Part shown: positions 7,851 through 16,955 of the stretch, piece by piece
Numbering within the stretch: position 1 is the stretch's first letter
Layout of the letters: every line of letters begins with the position of its first letter
Source of the DNA: Delftia tsuruhatensis NBRC 16741
GTDB lineage: Bacteria > Pseudomonadota > Gammaproteobacteria > Burkholderiales > Burkholderiaceae_C
Direction: 5' to 3'
Assembly: GCF_001571325.1 (NCBI RefSeq)
Contig: NZ_BCTO01000013.1
Location: 124,001 to 188,000 of the forward strand
DNA: 64,000 nt
The notes under the pieces: model-generated
What the model saw: only the letters and a program-made list of their open reading frames with translations
The model's database searches: none
What the model was told of the DNA's origin: nothing
Made by a program: the position numbers and the translations under genes

Positions 7851-9302
7851 TCAGAACGGATAGTGGCGGGGCGCGGTCTGCATGGTGATCCAGCGCGTCT
7901 CGGTGAAGGCATCGATGCCTGCCTGGCCGCCGAAGTGGCCGTAGCCCGAGTTCTTCACGCCGCCAAAGGGCATCTGTGCCTCGTCATGCACGGTGGGGCC
8001 GTTGACGTGGCAGATGCCGGCCTCGATGCGCGCGGCCACGCGCCAGCCGCGTGCGGTATCGCGGGTGTAGACGGACGAGGACAGGCCGAATTCGTTGTCG
8101 TTGGCCATGGCGATGGCCTGCTCCTCGCCGCGTACGCGCACGATGGCCTTGACGGGGGCGAAGGTTTCCTCGCGGAAGATCTCCATCTCGGGCGTGACGC
8201 CGTCGATCAGCGTGGCCGCCATCAGGGTGTTGGTGGCCTTGCCGCCGCACAGCAGTTTTGCGCCCTTGGCCAGCGCGTCGTCGATCAGGCGGTTGGCGCG
8301 CTCCACGGTGGCCATGTCCACCACCGAGCCCAGCACCACGGGACCCTTGCGCGGATCGCCCAGCGGCAGCGAGGTGGCACGGGCCACCAGCTTGTCCAGG
8401 AAATCCCCGGCCACGGCCTCGTCCACGATGATGCGTTCGGTGGACATGCAGATCTGGCCCGAGTTGGCGAAGGCACCGAAGGTGCAGCCGGCCACGGCGG
8501 CGTCGATGTCTGCATCGTCCAGCACCACGAAGGGCGCCTTGCCGCCCAGCTCCAGGATGGCGGGCTTGAGGTACTTGGCGCAGGTCTGGCCGATGATGCG
8601 GCCCACGCGCGTGGAGCCCGTGAAGTTCACGCGGCGCACGGCCGGGTGGGCCACCATGGCCTCGACCACGGCGCCGGCATCTTCGGGCGCATTGGTCACG
8701 AAGTTGACCACGCCGGGCGGCAGGCCGCCTTCCTGCAGGGCCTCGATGATCAGGCCGTGCGTGGCGGGGCACAGCTCCGAGCCCTTGAGCACCACGGTGT
8801 TGCCGCAGGCCAGCGGCGTGGCGATGGCGCGCACGGCCAGGATGACGGGCGCATTCCAGGGCGCAATGCCCAGCACCACGCCAGCGGGCTGGCGCACGGC
8901 CATGGCCAGGCTGCCGGGCACGTCCGAGGGAATGATCTGGCCATTGATCTGGGTGGTCAGCGATGCGGCCTCCAGGAACATGTTGGCAGCCAGGTGCACG
9001 TTGAAGCCGGCCCAGATGCCCGAGGCGCCCGTCTCGGCGGCCATGGCGGCGGCAAAGGCCTCGGTCTTGGCCTCCAGCGCCTGCGATGCCTTCATCAGCA
9101 TCTGGCGGCGCTCGGTCGGGCCCAGCGCGGCCCAGGCGGGGAAAGCCTTTTGCGCGGCTTCGACGGCGCGCACGGCATCTTCGGGCGTGGCGGCCGGGGC
9201 GCACGTGGCCACCGATCCGTCCAGCGGATTGCGGCGCTCGAAGGTGGCGCCATTGCCGGCCTGTGCGGCCTGGCCTGCGATGAGCATGGTTTGTTCGATC
9301 AT
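7851..9302 (-). CDS. Aldehyde dehydrogenase, vanillin/benzaldehyde dehydrogenase-like
   Basis: A 483-residue NAD(P)-dependent aldehyde dehydrogenase. Visible motifs are the cofactor-binding APWNAP and NFTGSTRVGR, the general-base glutamate in LELGGKAP, and the catalytic cysteine in NSGQICMS. The C-terminal region (ICHVNGPTVHDEAQMPFGG) matches vanillin and salicylaldehyde dehydrogenases, so an aromatic aldehyde to acid step is likely. The exact substrate cannot be read from sequence. It is divergent from an AraC-type regulator of the FeaR kind, which would fit an aromatic aldehyde inducer. Confidence 0.9.
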   Translation of the reverse strand: MIEQTMLIAGQAAQAGNGATFERRNPLDGSVATCAPAATPEDAVRAVEAAQKAFPAWAALGPTERRQMLMKASQALEAKTEAFAAAMAAETGASGIWAGFNVHLAANMFLEAASLTTQINGQIIPSDVPGSLAMAVRQPAGVVLGIAPWNAPVILAVRAIATPLACGNTVVLKGSELCPATHGLIIEALQEGGLPPGVVNFVTNAPEDAGAVVEAMVAHPAVRRVNFTGSTRVGRIIGQTCAKYLKPAILELGGKAPFVVLDDADIDAAVAGCTFGAFANSGQICMSTERIIVDEAVAGDFLDKLVARATSLPLGDPRKGPVVLGSVVDMATVERANRLIDDALAKGAKLLCGGKATNTLMAATLIDGVTPEMEIFREETFAPVKAIVRVRGEEQAIAMANDNEFGLSSSVYTRDTARGWRVAARIEAGICHVNGPTVHDEAQMPFGGVKNSGYGHFGGQAGIDAFTETRWITMQTAPRHYPF

Positions 9303-9562
9303 GACTGTCTCCTTGGTATGCGGTTGTGGCCTGGGCGTTTGCGTAGCCGGGCGTGCCGGTCATCGTAGAAGCAGGCGATGGCGCAGGCAGCCCGCTGCGC
9401 GCACAAAGCGCATGACGGATCGTGCACAGGCTCCGGGGTTTACCCTTGTCCTGGCTGTCCGCGGGGAAAGCCATGGGGCGCGACGGGCCTGCACTTTCCC
9501 ATAATCACGTCCATGGCCGCACACAGATCCTTCACCCGTGCGGCGAGCAGGAGAGACCGCAC

Positions 9563-10522
9563 ATGACCGATGCCATGGTGTTGAGCACCGACGGACTGCC
9601 GCCCGGCGAGACGGCGTCGGCCTGGCACGCCTGGATGTCGCGCCTGTTTGCGGGCCTGGATACCGATGTCTATGGCGATCACCTGTTCGAAGGCCATGTG
9701 CGCGTGGCCAATGCCGGCGATGTGGTGCTGACCCGGCTGGAGGCGGGCCGCCACCGCGTCATGCGCAGCATGCAGGGCCTGCGCGCCCATGAGTCCCCCT
9801 ATCTGAAGATCGTCGCGCCCTGGGAGGGCGTGGCCAGCGTGCGCCAGCACAACCGCGAGGCCAGCGTGCGCAAGGGCAGCTGGGTGATCTATGACACGGC
9901 GCAGGAGTACGAGGTCACCAACCCCGAATGGTCCGAACACCTCATCGTGATGCTGCCGCGCCAGGCCATCGTGGACCGGGGCATCCGGCTGGAAGGGCTG
10001 ATGGGGCGCAATGTGGGCGGCAGCTCGGGCATCGCCCGCATCGCGCTGGAGACCATGCGCAGCACCTACCAGGAGCTGCCCGGCATGGCACCGCACCTGG
10101 CGCGCCGCGCGGGCGAGCTGCTGGTGGACATGGTCCACCTTTCGCTGCAGGAGCTGGCCGGGCAGGGCACGGCAGGCACCCAGCAACTGGCGCTGCAGGA
10201 CCGCATACGCGCCCATGTGGTGGCCCATCTGCGCGATCCGGGCCTGTCGGTGGAGTCCGTGGCTGCCGCGCTCAACTGCAGCAAGCGCCATTTGCACAAC
10301 GCCTTTGCGGACAGCCAGACCAGCCTGGGCGCCTTCATACAGCACAGCCGGCTGGAGCTGTGCATGCGAGAGCTGCTGCTGCCCGAGCACGCGCAGCGCA
10401 CCATCACCGAAGTCGCCATGGACTGCGGCTTTGGCAGCAGCGCGCATTTCAGCCGGGCCTTCAAGGCCTATACGGGCCTGGCGCCCTCGGATTTCAGGGC
10501 CATGCGCAAGCCGGCCGGCTGA
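9563..10522 (+). CDS. AraC-family transcriptional regulator (FeaR-like)
   Basis: A 319-residue regulator. The N-terminal two thirds is an AraC_binding_2-type sensor domain (about residues 30-200). The C-terminal 100 residues carry the double helix-turn-helix, with LNCSKRHLHNAFADSQ and the second helix region VAMDCGFGSSAHFSRAFKAYTG. The ATG at 9563 is preceded by an AGGAGAG site, so the longer open frame from 9422 is not needed. It is divergent from the aldehyde dehydrogenase and is its most likely regulator. The 260-base gap at 9303-9562 holds both promoters; I could not pick out a clear operator. Confidence 0.92.
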   Translation: MTDAMVLSTDGLPPGETASAWHAWMSRLFAGLDTDVYGDHLFEGHVRVANAGDVVLTRLEAGRHRVMRSMQGLRAHESPYLKIVAPWEGVASVRQHNREASVRKGSWVIYDTAQEYEVTNPEWSEHLIVMLPRQAIVDRGIRLEGLMGRNVGGSSGIARIALETMRSTYQELPGMAPHLARRAGELLVDMVHLSLQELAGQGTAGTQQLALQDRIRAHVVAHLRDPGLSVESVAAALNCSKRHLHNAFADSQTSLGAFIQHSRLELCMRELLLPEHAQRTITEVAMDCGFGSSAHFSRAFKAYTGLAPSDFRAMRKPAG

Positions 10523-10625
10523 CTGCCAAGAAGCCATTGCGGGGCAGCTTGCGCTGGCGCCAGGACAGGGCAATGCCCGCATAGGACAATGCCGCCCTGT
10601 CTCTTCGCTCACTTCGGACCATTTC

Positions 10626-11756
10626 ATGGACACCAACACACCGCTTGCCCTGCTGGGCGGGCTTACCGCTTCCCAATTCATGCGCCGCCACTGGCACAAG
10701 AAGCCCTTGCTGGTGCGCCAGGCAATCCCGGGCTTCAAGCCCCTGATTCCCCGCGCCAGGCTGCTGGCCATGGCAGGCGAGGACGGTGTGGAATCGCGCC
10801 TGATCCAGCAGCAGGACGGTGGCCACTGGAAGCTCAGCCACGGCCCGCTGTCGCGCCGCAGCCTGCCCTCGCTGCAAAAGCCCGGATGGACCGTGCTCGT
10901 GCAGGGCGTGGACCTGCACGACGACGGCGTGCACCAGTTGATGCAGCAGTTCCGCTTCGTGCCCGAGGCGCGGCTGGACGACCTGATGATCAGCTTTGCC
11001 ACCGACCAGGGCGGCGTCGGCCCGCATTTCGACAGCTACGACGTCTTCCTGCTGCAGGCCCATGGCCGCCGGCGCTGGCGCATCGGCCGCCAGAAGGACC
11101 TGTCGCTGCAGCCCGATGTGCCGCTGAAGGTGCTCTCGAATTTCGAGCCCGAGGAGGAGTTCGTGCTCGAGCCCGGCGACATGCTCTACCTGCCGCCGAA
11201 GTGGGCCCATGACGGCATCGCCGAGGGCGAATGCATGACCTACTCCATCGGCTTTCGCTCGCCCGCGCGCGACGAACTGGCCCGCGAGCTGCTGCTGCGC
11301 ATGTCCGACGAGCCCGATGAGCCCGAAGTGCCGGTCGTCTACCGCGATCCCGACCAGCCGGCCGTCGAAGCCCCGGGCGAGATTCCCGCCAGCCTGCACG
11401 ATTTCGCCCGCAAGTCGCTGGAACGCGCGCTGGCCGAGCCGCTGGCGCTGGAGCGCGCTCTGGGCGAGTACATGACCGAGCCCAAGGCCAATGTGTGGTT
11501 CGAGCATGGCGAGGAAAACGGCATGTTCGAGAGCGTGGTCCTGGACCGCCGCACCCGCATGATGTATGACGCCAGGCACATCTTCATCAACGGAGAAAGC
11601 TATCTGGCCGGTGGCCGCGATGCCACGCTGATGCGCAAGCTGGCCGACACGCGCGCGCTGTCGCGCACCGATCTGGCCAAGGCCAGCGACGATGCGCTGG
11701 AGTTGCTGTCCTCATGGTTTGACGCAGGCTGGGTGCGTGGCGGCAAGCTGTCCTGA
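10626..11756 (+). CDS. roxA: 50S ribosomal protein uL16 arginine 3-hydroxylase (cupin JmjC-type oxygenase)
   Basis: A 376-residue Fe(II)/2-oxoglutarate dioxygenase of the YcfD/RoxA group, which hydroxylates an arginine of ribosomal protein L16. The metal triad is visible as HxD in GPHFDSYDVFLL and the distal His in PPKWAHDGIAEG, inside a double-stranded beta-helix. A winged-helix-like C-terminal region (about residues 270-376) is typical. The start at 10626 (MDTNTPLALLGG) is preferred over a much longer open frame that only shadows the AraC gene. It stands alone, just downstream of the AraC gene. Confidence 0.93.
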   Translation: MDTNTPLALLGGLTASQFMRRHWHKKPLLVRQAIPGFKPLIPRARLLAMAGEDGVESRLIQQQDGGHWKLSHGPLSRRSLPSLQKPGWTVLVQGVDLHDDGVHQLMQQFRFVPEARLDDLMISFATDQGGVGPHFDSYDVFLLQAHGRRRWRIGRQKDLSLQPDVPLKVLSNFEPEEEFVLEPGDMLYLPPKWAHDGIAEGECMTYSIGFRSPARDELARELLLRMSDEPDEPEVPVVYRDPDQPAVEAPGEIPASLHDFARKSLERALAEPLALERALGEYMTEPKANVWFEHGEENGMFESVVLDRRTRMMYDARHIFINGESYLAGGRDATLMRKLADTRALSRTDLAKASDDALELLSSWFDAGWVRGGKLS

Positions 11757-11830
11757 AGCGGGTAGACGCTGCGCCACAGGCATGCTAAGTTCGGGCATTC
11801 ACTGTTGACAGCGTGCTGCTGAACAAGGGC

Positions 11831-11993
11831 GGACTTCGTTAGATTTGTAAAGAATTGTCTTGAGTCCGTCAGTAAATTGACAGTCACCTGCTTTTGTTAC
11901 ACAGTGCATGTCAAGGCAGTCAATTCACTGCCCCATCCGGACTTTGCAAGAGGATTTGTGCGGAATTGTTTTGAAGCTGTCAGTTTCGGTCAG
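11831..11993. repeat. Imperfect direct duplication upstream of the Ala/Pro lipoprotein gene
   Basis: The stretch 11831-11884 recurs at 11939-11993, with a period of 108 bases. Shared blocks in order are GGACTT, ATTTGT, GAATTGT, TTGA, GTCAGT and a final CAG. The gene-free interval 11757-12141 is AT-richer than its surroundings. The second copy ends 17 bases before a perfect TATAAT. The copies could be regulator binding regions or paired small RNA templates. Confidence 0.7.
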
Positions 11994-12010
11994 CTTCTGG
12001 AAAACCTCCC

Positions 12011-12016
12011 TATAAT
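12011..12016 (+). promoter_or_regulatory. Perfect -10 hexamer for the Ala/Pro lipoprotein gene
   Basis: TATAAT lies 125 bases before the lipoprotein ATG. No good -35 is found at 16-18 bases upstream, which points to activator help, possibly through the duplicated element. The resulting 5' leader would be about 115 bases. Confidence 0.5.
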
Positions 12017-12141
12017 CTGACGCGAGTCGAATGAATGTTTTGACGCGGCTTGGCCGTAGCGCTCCGGTTGCCTGCATCCGGTGTCGCAATGGCGGGGCCC
12101 TCCTGTTTACTGTCTTCTTACCTACTCTCTAGGAAACTGTG

Positions 12142-12432
12142 ATGAAGAACTCTCTGATCCTGGCTACCGTGATCGCTGCTGCAGCTCTGGCCGCTTGCGG
12201 CAAGAAGGAAGAGGCTCCGGCCCCCGCTCCCGCTCCTGCTGTTGAAGCTCCCGCACCGGCAGCTCCCGCTCCCGCAGAAGCCGCTCCTGCTGCTCCCGCC
12301 GCCGACGCAGCTGCTCCCGCAGCGCCCGCCGCTGACGCAGCTGCACCTGCCGCTCCCGCTGCTGACGCTGCTGCTGCAGACGCCGCCAAGGCTGCTGCCG
12401 ACGCTGCCGCCAAGGAAGCCACCAAGCAGTAA
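12142..12432 (+). CDS. Small Ala/Pro-rich lipoprotein
   Basis: A 96-residue lipoprotein. The signal sequence ends in the lipobox LAAC (Cys at residue 20) and is followed by GKKEE. The rest is Ala/Pro with two full copies and one partial copy of the ten-residue unit AADAAAPAAP (30-bp DNA period, 12298-12387) and an Ala/Lys/Asp tail that may be helical. An AGGAAA site precedes the ATG. It resembles abundant small envelope lipoproteins of Comamonadaceae. Its function is unknown; a cell-wall spacer role is only a guess. It ends at a strong terminator. Confidence 0.85.
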   Translation: MKNSLILATVIAAAALAACGKKEEAPAPAPAPAVEAPAPAAPAPAEAAPAAPAADAAAPAAPAADAAAPAAPAADAAAADAAKAAADAAAKEATKQ

Positions 12433-12473
12433 TCCGGCCTTCGCCGATGGCACAGGCTTAGGCTTGTGCTGCG

Positions 12474-12507
12474 AAAAAACCGCATCCTTCGGGCTGCGGT
12501 TTTTTTT
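12474..12507 (+). terminator. Rho-independent terminator of the Ala/Pro lipoprotein gene
   Basis: A stem of AAAAAACCGCATCC with GGCTGCGG plus T's, one mismatch, TTCG loop, followed by a run of eight T's. Confidence 0.9.
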
Positions 12508-12563
12508 CGTCCACCAGGGCCCGGTCATGCATATCCATGGTCTATGCACGACGGCCCGGATGC

Positions 12564-12597
12564 AAAAAAGCCACCGGCAAGTGAATGCGCGGTGGCT
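12564..12597 (-). terminator. Rho-independent terminator of the dapA-bamC operon
   Basis: A perfect 8-bp stem (AGCCACCG / CGGTGGCT) with a 13-base loop. The adjoining A-run at 12564-12569 gives a U-tract on the minus strand, 48 bases after bamC. Confidence 0.75.
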
Positions 12598-12644
12598 GCA
12601 GGCGAGGGCGGCGGCTGCCGCCTCAATCCCGACGTGAGGATCGC

Positions 12645-13757
12645 CTACTTCATGTCGTCGGTGATGACGCGCACGATGCGCTGGGCATTGGCCGAGGTCT
12701 CTGGCTGGCCCTGGGTGTTGAGCACGGTGACCGTGGACTTGTCGCCCTCGCTGCGCACCTGGATCTGGTACTTGACCGGCGCGGCCGCGTCGGGCGAGCG
12801 GCTGAACAGCTTGCTGAAGAATCCCTTGGGCTCGACCTTGGCATCGGGCGCCACATAGCGCACGAAGTAGATGCCGCGGCTGCGGTCGCGGTCTTCCACG
12901 GTGAAGCCCGTGCGGTCCAGGGCCACGCCGACACGGCGCCATGCGCGGTCAAAGCCTTCGTCGATCTGCAGCACGGGCTGTCCGTTGGCGGATTCCATGC
13001 GCACGCTGCCGGTGGCGGCTGCCGTGGTGGTGTTGGCCTTGGCCACGGCGTCGGCCTGCTCCTGGCTCACGCCGAGCTTGACCATCAGGCGGCGCAGGAA
13101 TTCGGTTTCCAGTTCCGGATCGGAGGGGCGCGGCTGCCATATGGTCTGGTCCTTCTGGGCGCTGGTGTACACCTCCTGCATGCCGCGGTGCGTGATGTAG
13201 ACCTCGGTGGAGCCGTCGGCCGAGCGCTCCAGGCGGGTGCGGAACCTGTCGCGCTCGCTGGTGGAGTACAGGCCGTCGAAGACCTTGCCCAGCGTCTTGC
13301 GGATCACGTCCTGCGGGATCTTGGCGCGGTTCTCGGCCCAATCGGTTTCGATGATGCCGAGCTGGCGGTCTTCGGTGGTGAAGATGAAGCCGTTTTCCAG
13401 CCAGAAGTCGCGCACGGGCTCCCACAGCTGGTCGGCCGGACGCTTGATCACCAGCCAGCGCTGCTCGCCATTGCGCTCGATGCGCACATCGCCCAGGGCG
13501 GCGGTGGCCGTTCGGCCCTCTGCCGGCTTTTGCGCCTTGGAGTTGGCTTCCATGGCGGCGGCGGAGACCACGCCGCCGGGCACGGCGTAGCGGGAGTCCG
13601 TGGACAGCTGTGTCAGGTCTGGCGGGACTTCCAGGGTGGGCGCCTGCTGCTTGCCGGCGCTCTTGTAGTCGATCTTGCTCTCTTGGAACGTGGTCGTGCA
13701 GGCTGTCAGGCCGATGGCCAGGCTCAGCAGGCTCAGACGTGCAATGGGCTGTTTCAC
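12645..13757 (-). CDS. bamC: Outer membrane protein assembly lipoprotein BamC (NlpB)
   Basis: A 370-residue lipoprotein of the beta-barrel assembly machine. The signal sequence ends with lipobox LTAC. An unstructured N-terminal segment with the conserved IDYKSA and PPDLTQL comes next, which in E. coli contacts BamD. Two helix-grip domains follow (about residues 95-200 and 255-365). The start is a GTG at 13757, with AAGGAT 11 bases upstream. It lies 41 bases after dapA, the same dapA-bamC order as in E. coli. Confidence 0.92.
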   Translation of the reverse strand: MKQPIARLSLLSLAIGLTACTTTFQESKIDYKSAGKQQAPTLEVPPDLTQLSTDSRYAVPGGVVSAAAMEANSKAQKPAEGRTATAALGDVRIERNGEQRWLVIKRPADQLWEPVRDFWLENGFIFTTEDRQLGIIETDWAENRAKIPQDVIRKTLGKVFDGLYSTSERDRFRTRLERSADGSTEVYITHRGMQEVYTSAQKDQTIWQPRPSDPELETEFLRRLMVKLGVSQEQADAVAKANTTTAAATGSVRMESANGQPVLQIDEGFDRAWRRVGVALDRTGFTVEDRDRSRGIYFVRYVAPDAKVEPKGFFSKLFSRSPDAAAPVKYQIQVRSEGDKSTVTVLNTQGQPETSANAQRIVRVITDDMK

Positions 13758-13798
13758 GCGAATATCCTTGGTGCGTTCGTTCGGTGGGGCGGGGCGCC

Positions 13799-14695
13799 TC
13801 ACAGCAGGCCAGCGGAGCTCAGGGCGGCTTCCACGGTGGCTTCCAGATTCTTGCTCAGGGGTGTCATCGGCAGGCGCATGGCCGGGCCGCAAAGGCCCAG
13901 GCGGGCTGCGGCCCACTTGACGGGAATGGGGTTGGCCTCGACGAAGAGGTTCTTGTGCACAGGCATCAGGCGCATCTGGATGTCCATGGCGGTGCGCACG
14001 TCGCCGGCCAGGGCCGCCTTGCACAGATCGCTCATCAGGCGCGGCGCCACGTTGGCCGTGACGCTGATGTTGCCGTGGCCGCCGCACAGCATCAGTGCCA
14101 CAGCGGTCGGATCATCACCGGAGTACACGCCGAAGCCTTCGGGCACTTCACGGATCAGCCACTGGGCGCGTTCGATGTTGCCCGTGGCTTCCTTGATGCC
14201 GATGATGGCGGGAATCTGTGCCAGGCGCAGCACGGTGTCGTGCTGCATGTCGGCCACCGAGCGGCCGGGCACGTTGTAGAGCACCACAGGCAGGTCGCCC
14301 ACCGCTTCGGCAATGGCCTTGAAATGCTGGTACTGGCCTTCCTGCGTGGGCTTGTTGTAGTAGGGCACGACCTGCAGCTGGCTGTCGGCACCGACCTTCT
14401 TGGCGTAGCGGGCCAGCTCGATGGCCTCGTGCGTGCTGTTGGCGCCGCAGCCTGCCATCACGGGAACGCGGCCCGCAGCCTGCTCGACGGACACGCGGAT
14501 GATTTCGCAGTGTTCCTCCACGTTGACGGTGGGGGATTCGCCTGTCGTTCCCACCACGCCGATGCAGTCCGTGCCCTCGGCCACATGCCAGTCGATGAGT
14601 TTTCGCAGCGCCGGGTAGTCAACACTACCGTCCTCGTGCATGGGCGTGATGAGGGCAACGATGCTGCCAGTGAGAGCGACGGAGGAGGATGTCAT
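13799..14695 (-). CDS. dapA: 4-hydroxy-tetrahydrodipicolinate synthase
   Basis: Condenses pyruvate with aspartate semialdehyde, the first committed step of lysine and diaminopimelate synthesis. It is 298 residues, a full-length TIM barrel. The Schiff-base lysine is K168 in GIKEATG, with the family signatures GTTGESPT and the tyrosine of [10 protein letters not shown]. It is the first gene of dapA-bamC on the minus strand, coupling a cell-wall precursor enzyme with outer-membrane assembly. Confidence 0.97.
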   Translation of the reverse strand: MTSSSVALTGSIVALITPMHEDGSVDYPALRKLIDWHVAEGTDCIGVVGTTGESPTVNVEEHCEIIRVSVEQAAGRVPVMAGCGANSTHEAIELARYAKKVGADSQLQVVPYYNKPTQEGQYQHFKAIAEAVGDLPVVLYNVPGRSVADMQHDTVLRLAQIPAIIGIKEATGNIERAQWLIREVPEGFGVYSGDDPTAVALMLCGGHGNISVTANVAPRLMSDLCKAALAGDVRTAMDIQMRLMPVHKNLFVEANPIPVKWAAARLGLCGPAMRLPMTPLSKNLEATVEAALSSAGLL

Positions 14696-14770
14696 GTCCG
14701 CAAGAAAAAACGGGAAAGGATCATTCTAACGAGTGTCGGAGGCAGGCCCAAGGCGGTCGCCTGTAGGGAT

Positions 14771-15376
14771 TCAGGCGATTGCAGCCCCCGACGCCTTCTG
14801 ATGCGCCAGCATGGCCACGGGTTCCCGGCCTGTTGCATCGGGGCGCAGTGCCGCGATGCGCTGGACCATGCGATCGGGCTCGCCCAGCTGGCCGTGCTCG
14901 TAGGCCACGATGTGCCAGCCCGCGCAGGCCTGCAGCAGCTCGCCGGGCGCCAGCAGGAAATCGGGTCGGGAAGGCTTGCCGAAGGCCTCGTTGCCCTGGG
15001 CAAAGGTTTCGTACAGCAGCACACCGCCGGGGGCCACGCTGTCCAGCAGCGCCGGCCACAGCGGGCGCCACAGATAGTGGGTCACGACCACGGCGCCGAA
15101 CTGCCTGCCGGGCAGGGGCCAGGGGCCGTTTTCAATGTCGGCGCACAGCAGCTCGCCCACGCCCTGCAGGCCGGCCAGGGCCTGGGCGTCGCGGTCCACG
15201 CCCGTCACTGCATGGCCGCGTGCATGGAACCAGCGCATGTGGCGGCCAGGGCCGCAGGCCACGTCGAGCACGGTGGCCTCGGGTGCCAGAAGATGCGACC
15301 AGCGTTGGATCCAGGGTGAAGGCGGCGTGGCTGCGTGCATGTGAAATTTCGGAAATGAATTGAAAGCGGCCGCCAT
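14771..15376 (-). CDS. Class I SAM-dependent methyltransferase
   Basis: A 201-residue methyltransferase with the SAM-binding motif I VLDVACGPGRH, motif II acidic residue in VTGVDRDAQAL, and LLCADIENGPWPL. The post-I region and the GGVLLYETF strand are also clear. The substrate is unknown. A start at codon 13 (ATG at 15340) is equally plausible, since neither has a strong ribosome binding site. It stands alone between dapA and a small ORF. Similar genes are often annotated as TehB/UbiE-like, but nothing here fixes that. Confidence 0.88.
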   Translation of the reverse strand: MAAAFNSFPKFHMHAATPPSPWIQRWSHLLAPEATVLDVACGPGRHMRWFHARGHAVTGVDRDAQALAGLQGVGELLCADIENGPWPLPGRQFGAVVVTHYLWRPLWPALLDSVAPGGVLLYETFAQGNEAFGKPSRPDFLLAPGELLQACAGWHIVAYEHGQLGEPDRMVQRIAALRPDATGREPVAMLAHQKASGAAIA

Positions 15377-15407
15377 TGTGCCGCCAGGCCTTTGCCGCGC
15401 TTCAATT

Positions 15408-15557
15408 TCAGAAGCAGGCCCAGAGCTGGTCGGCCATGCCCAGCATGAACTCGGGCTGCAGATAGAGCATGAAGACCAGGCCCAGCACCAGCAGCACGGC
15501 GGCCCACAGCGCCAGCCTGCGCAGCAGCTGTGGGCGGGGCGTGGTGGCTGTCGTCAT
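15408..15557 (-). CDS. 49-residue single-pass membrane protein coupled to the MFS gene
   Basis: A short ORF whose ATG (15557) follows the MFS stop by one base, so re-initiation is likely. The product has a basic N-terminus (TTPRPQLLRRLAL), one membrane helix (WAAVLLVLGLVFMLYL) and a short tail ending QLWACF, giving N-in topology. I do not know a function. It could be a transporter accessory peptide or stability factor. The position, the good positive-inside pattern and the lack of a competing gene support it. Confidence 0.65.
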   Translation of the reverse strand: MTTATTPRPQLLRRLALWAAVLLVLGLVFMLYLQPEFMLGMADQLWACF

Positions 15558-15558
15558 G

Positions 15559-16785
15559 TCAGGCCGCCGCCTGCGCCGCACGCGGCCTTGCCACCGGGGC
15601 TTCGCGTATCGGCAGGTTCAGCAGGCCGGCGGCCACGCCCAGGCCGATGGCCAGGTACCAGACCACCTGGTAGCTGCCGGTGTGGTCATACAGATAGCCG
15701 CCCAGCCAGACGCCCAGGAAGCTGCCGACCTGGTGGCTGAAGAACACCATGCCGCTCAACATGGACAGATGCTGCACGCCGAAGATCTGGGCCACGGTGG
15801 CATTGGTCAGCGGCACGGTGGACAGCCACAGCAGTCCCATGGCGGCCGAGAAGATGTAGACCGACCAGGGCGTCAGCGGCGCGAGCAGGAAGAGCACGAT
15901 CACCACCGAGCGCGTGAAGTAGATGGTGGACAGCAGGTAGCGCTTGGGCAGGCGCTGGCCCAGGTTGCCGGCCACATAGGTGCCGACGATGTTGAACAGC
16001 CCCACCAGCGCCAGCGAGATGCTGGCCACCTGCGGTGCCAGGCCGTAGTCCTTGAGGTAGCTGGGCATGTGCACGCCGATGAACATCACCTGGAAGCCGC
16101 AGACGAAGTAGCCAGCCGTCAGCAGCACGAAGCTGGGTGTGCGCAGCGCTTCGGCGACGGCCTGGCCCGCGCTCTGGTCGCGCACGGGCCGGGTATTGCC
16201 GGCCGTGAAGCCCGGCTCGCGCAGGCCGAAGGCCAGCGGAATGATCATCAGGGCGCACAGCGACAGCAGCAGCAGGGCGTTGGACCAGCCGAAGTTCGAG
16301 ATCAGGCTGCCTTCCACGGGCACCATGAAGAACTGGCCGAAGGAGCCCGCCGCCGCCGTCACGCCCATGGCCCAGCTGCGCCGCGCCACGGGAATCTGGC
16401 GGCCCAGCACGCCGTAGATCACGGCATAGGTGGTGCCGGCCTGGGCTGCGCCTATCACCACGCCGGCCGTCAGGGCGAACCAGGTTGTCGTGGGCGCCAT
16501 GGCCATGCCGGCCAGGCCCAGCGCATACAGCAGCGCGCCCACCAGGAGCACGCGGAAGGCGCCGAAGCGGTCGGCCAGCATGCCGCCGAAGATGCCGAGC
16601 ACGCCCCAGGACAGGTTCTGGATGGCAATGGCCAGCGCGAAGGACTCGCGCGTCCAGCCCATCTCCTGGGTGATGGGCTGCAGCCACAGGCCGAAGCCGT
16701 GCCGGATTCCCATGGACAGCGTCACGACTGCGCCCCCGCACAGCAGTATCTGCACCATGGACATGGGTTGGTTGTTTTTGTGCAT
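15559..16785 (-). CDS. MFS transporter, monocarboxylate/oxalate-formate antiporter type
   Basis: A 408-residue carrier with about twelve hydrophobic segments. The MFS signature GGMLADRFG lies between helices 2 and 3 and a second-half equivalent is LGQRLPKRYLL. The general arrangement, with GIRHGFGLWLQPI in helix 1, resembles the MCT/OFA groups that carry small organic acids. The start at 16785 is preferred over the upstream open frame; the ATG at 16764 is an alternative. It is divergent from parE. The substrate is not deducible. Confidence 0.88.
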   Translation of the reverse strand: MHKNNQPMSMVQILLCGGAVVTLSMGIRHGFGLWLQPITQEMGWTRESFALAIAIQNLSWGVLGIFGGMLADRFGAFRVLLVGALLYALGLAGMAMAPTTTWFALTAGVVIGAAQAGTTYAVIYGVLGRQIPVARRSWAMGVTAAAGSFGQFFMVPVEGSLISNFGWSNALLLLSLCALMIIPLAFGLREPGFTAGNTRPVRDQSAGQAVAEALRTPSFVLLTAGYFVCGFQVMFIGVHMPSYLKDYGLAPQVASISLALVGLFNIVGTYVAGNLGQRLPKRYLLSTIYFTRSVVIVLFLLAPLTPWSVYIFSAAMGLLWLSTVPLTNATVAQIFGVQHLSMLSGMVFFSHQVGSFLGVWLGGYLYDHTGSYQVVWYLAIGLGVAAGLLNLPIREAPVARPRAAQAAA

Positions 16786-16955
16786 GCGGCAAACTTTAGC
16801 GAAACTCCGGGTTTTGCGCTGCGACGCGTGGGTCGCCCATGCGCCAGCGCGGCACTTCGTAGCCCTTGGCGGCACTGGCCTTTTCGGGATAGTCAATGTC
16901 AATGACTGTGAATGTATCCAGCACTGAGCCGGGCCGCGCACTACAATCCGCCCCC

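Noticed and set aside
10011..11756. A 581-residue form of the RoxA hydroxylase
   Set aside because: The extra 205 codons overlap the AraC gene in another frame. The ATG at 10626 starts the family-like sequence.
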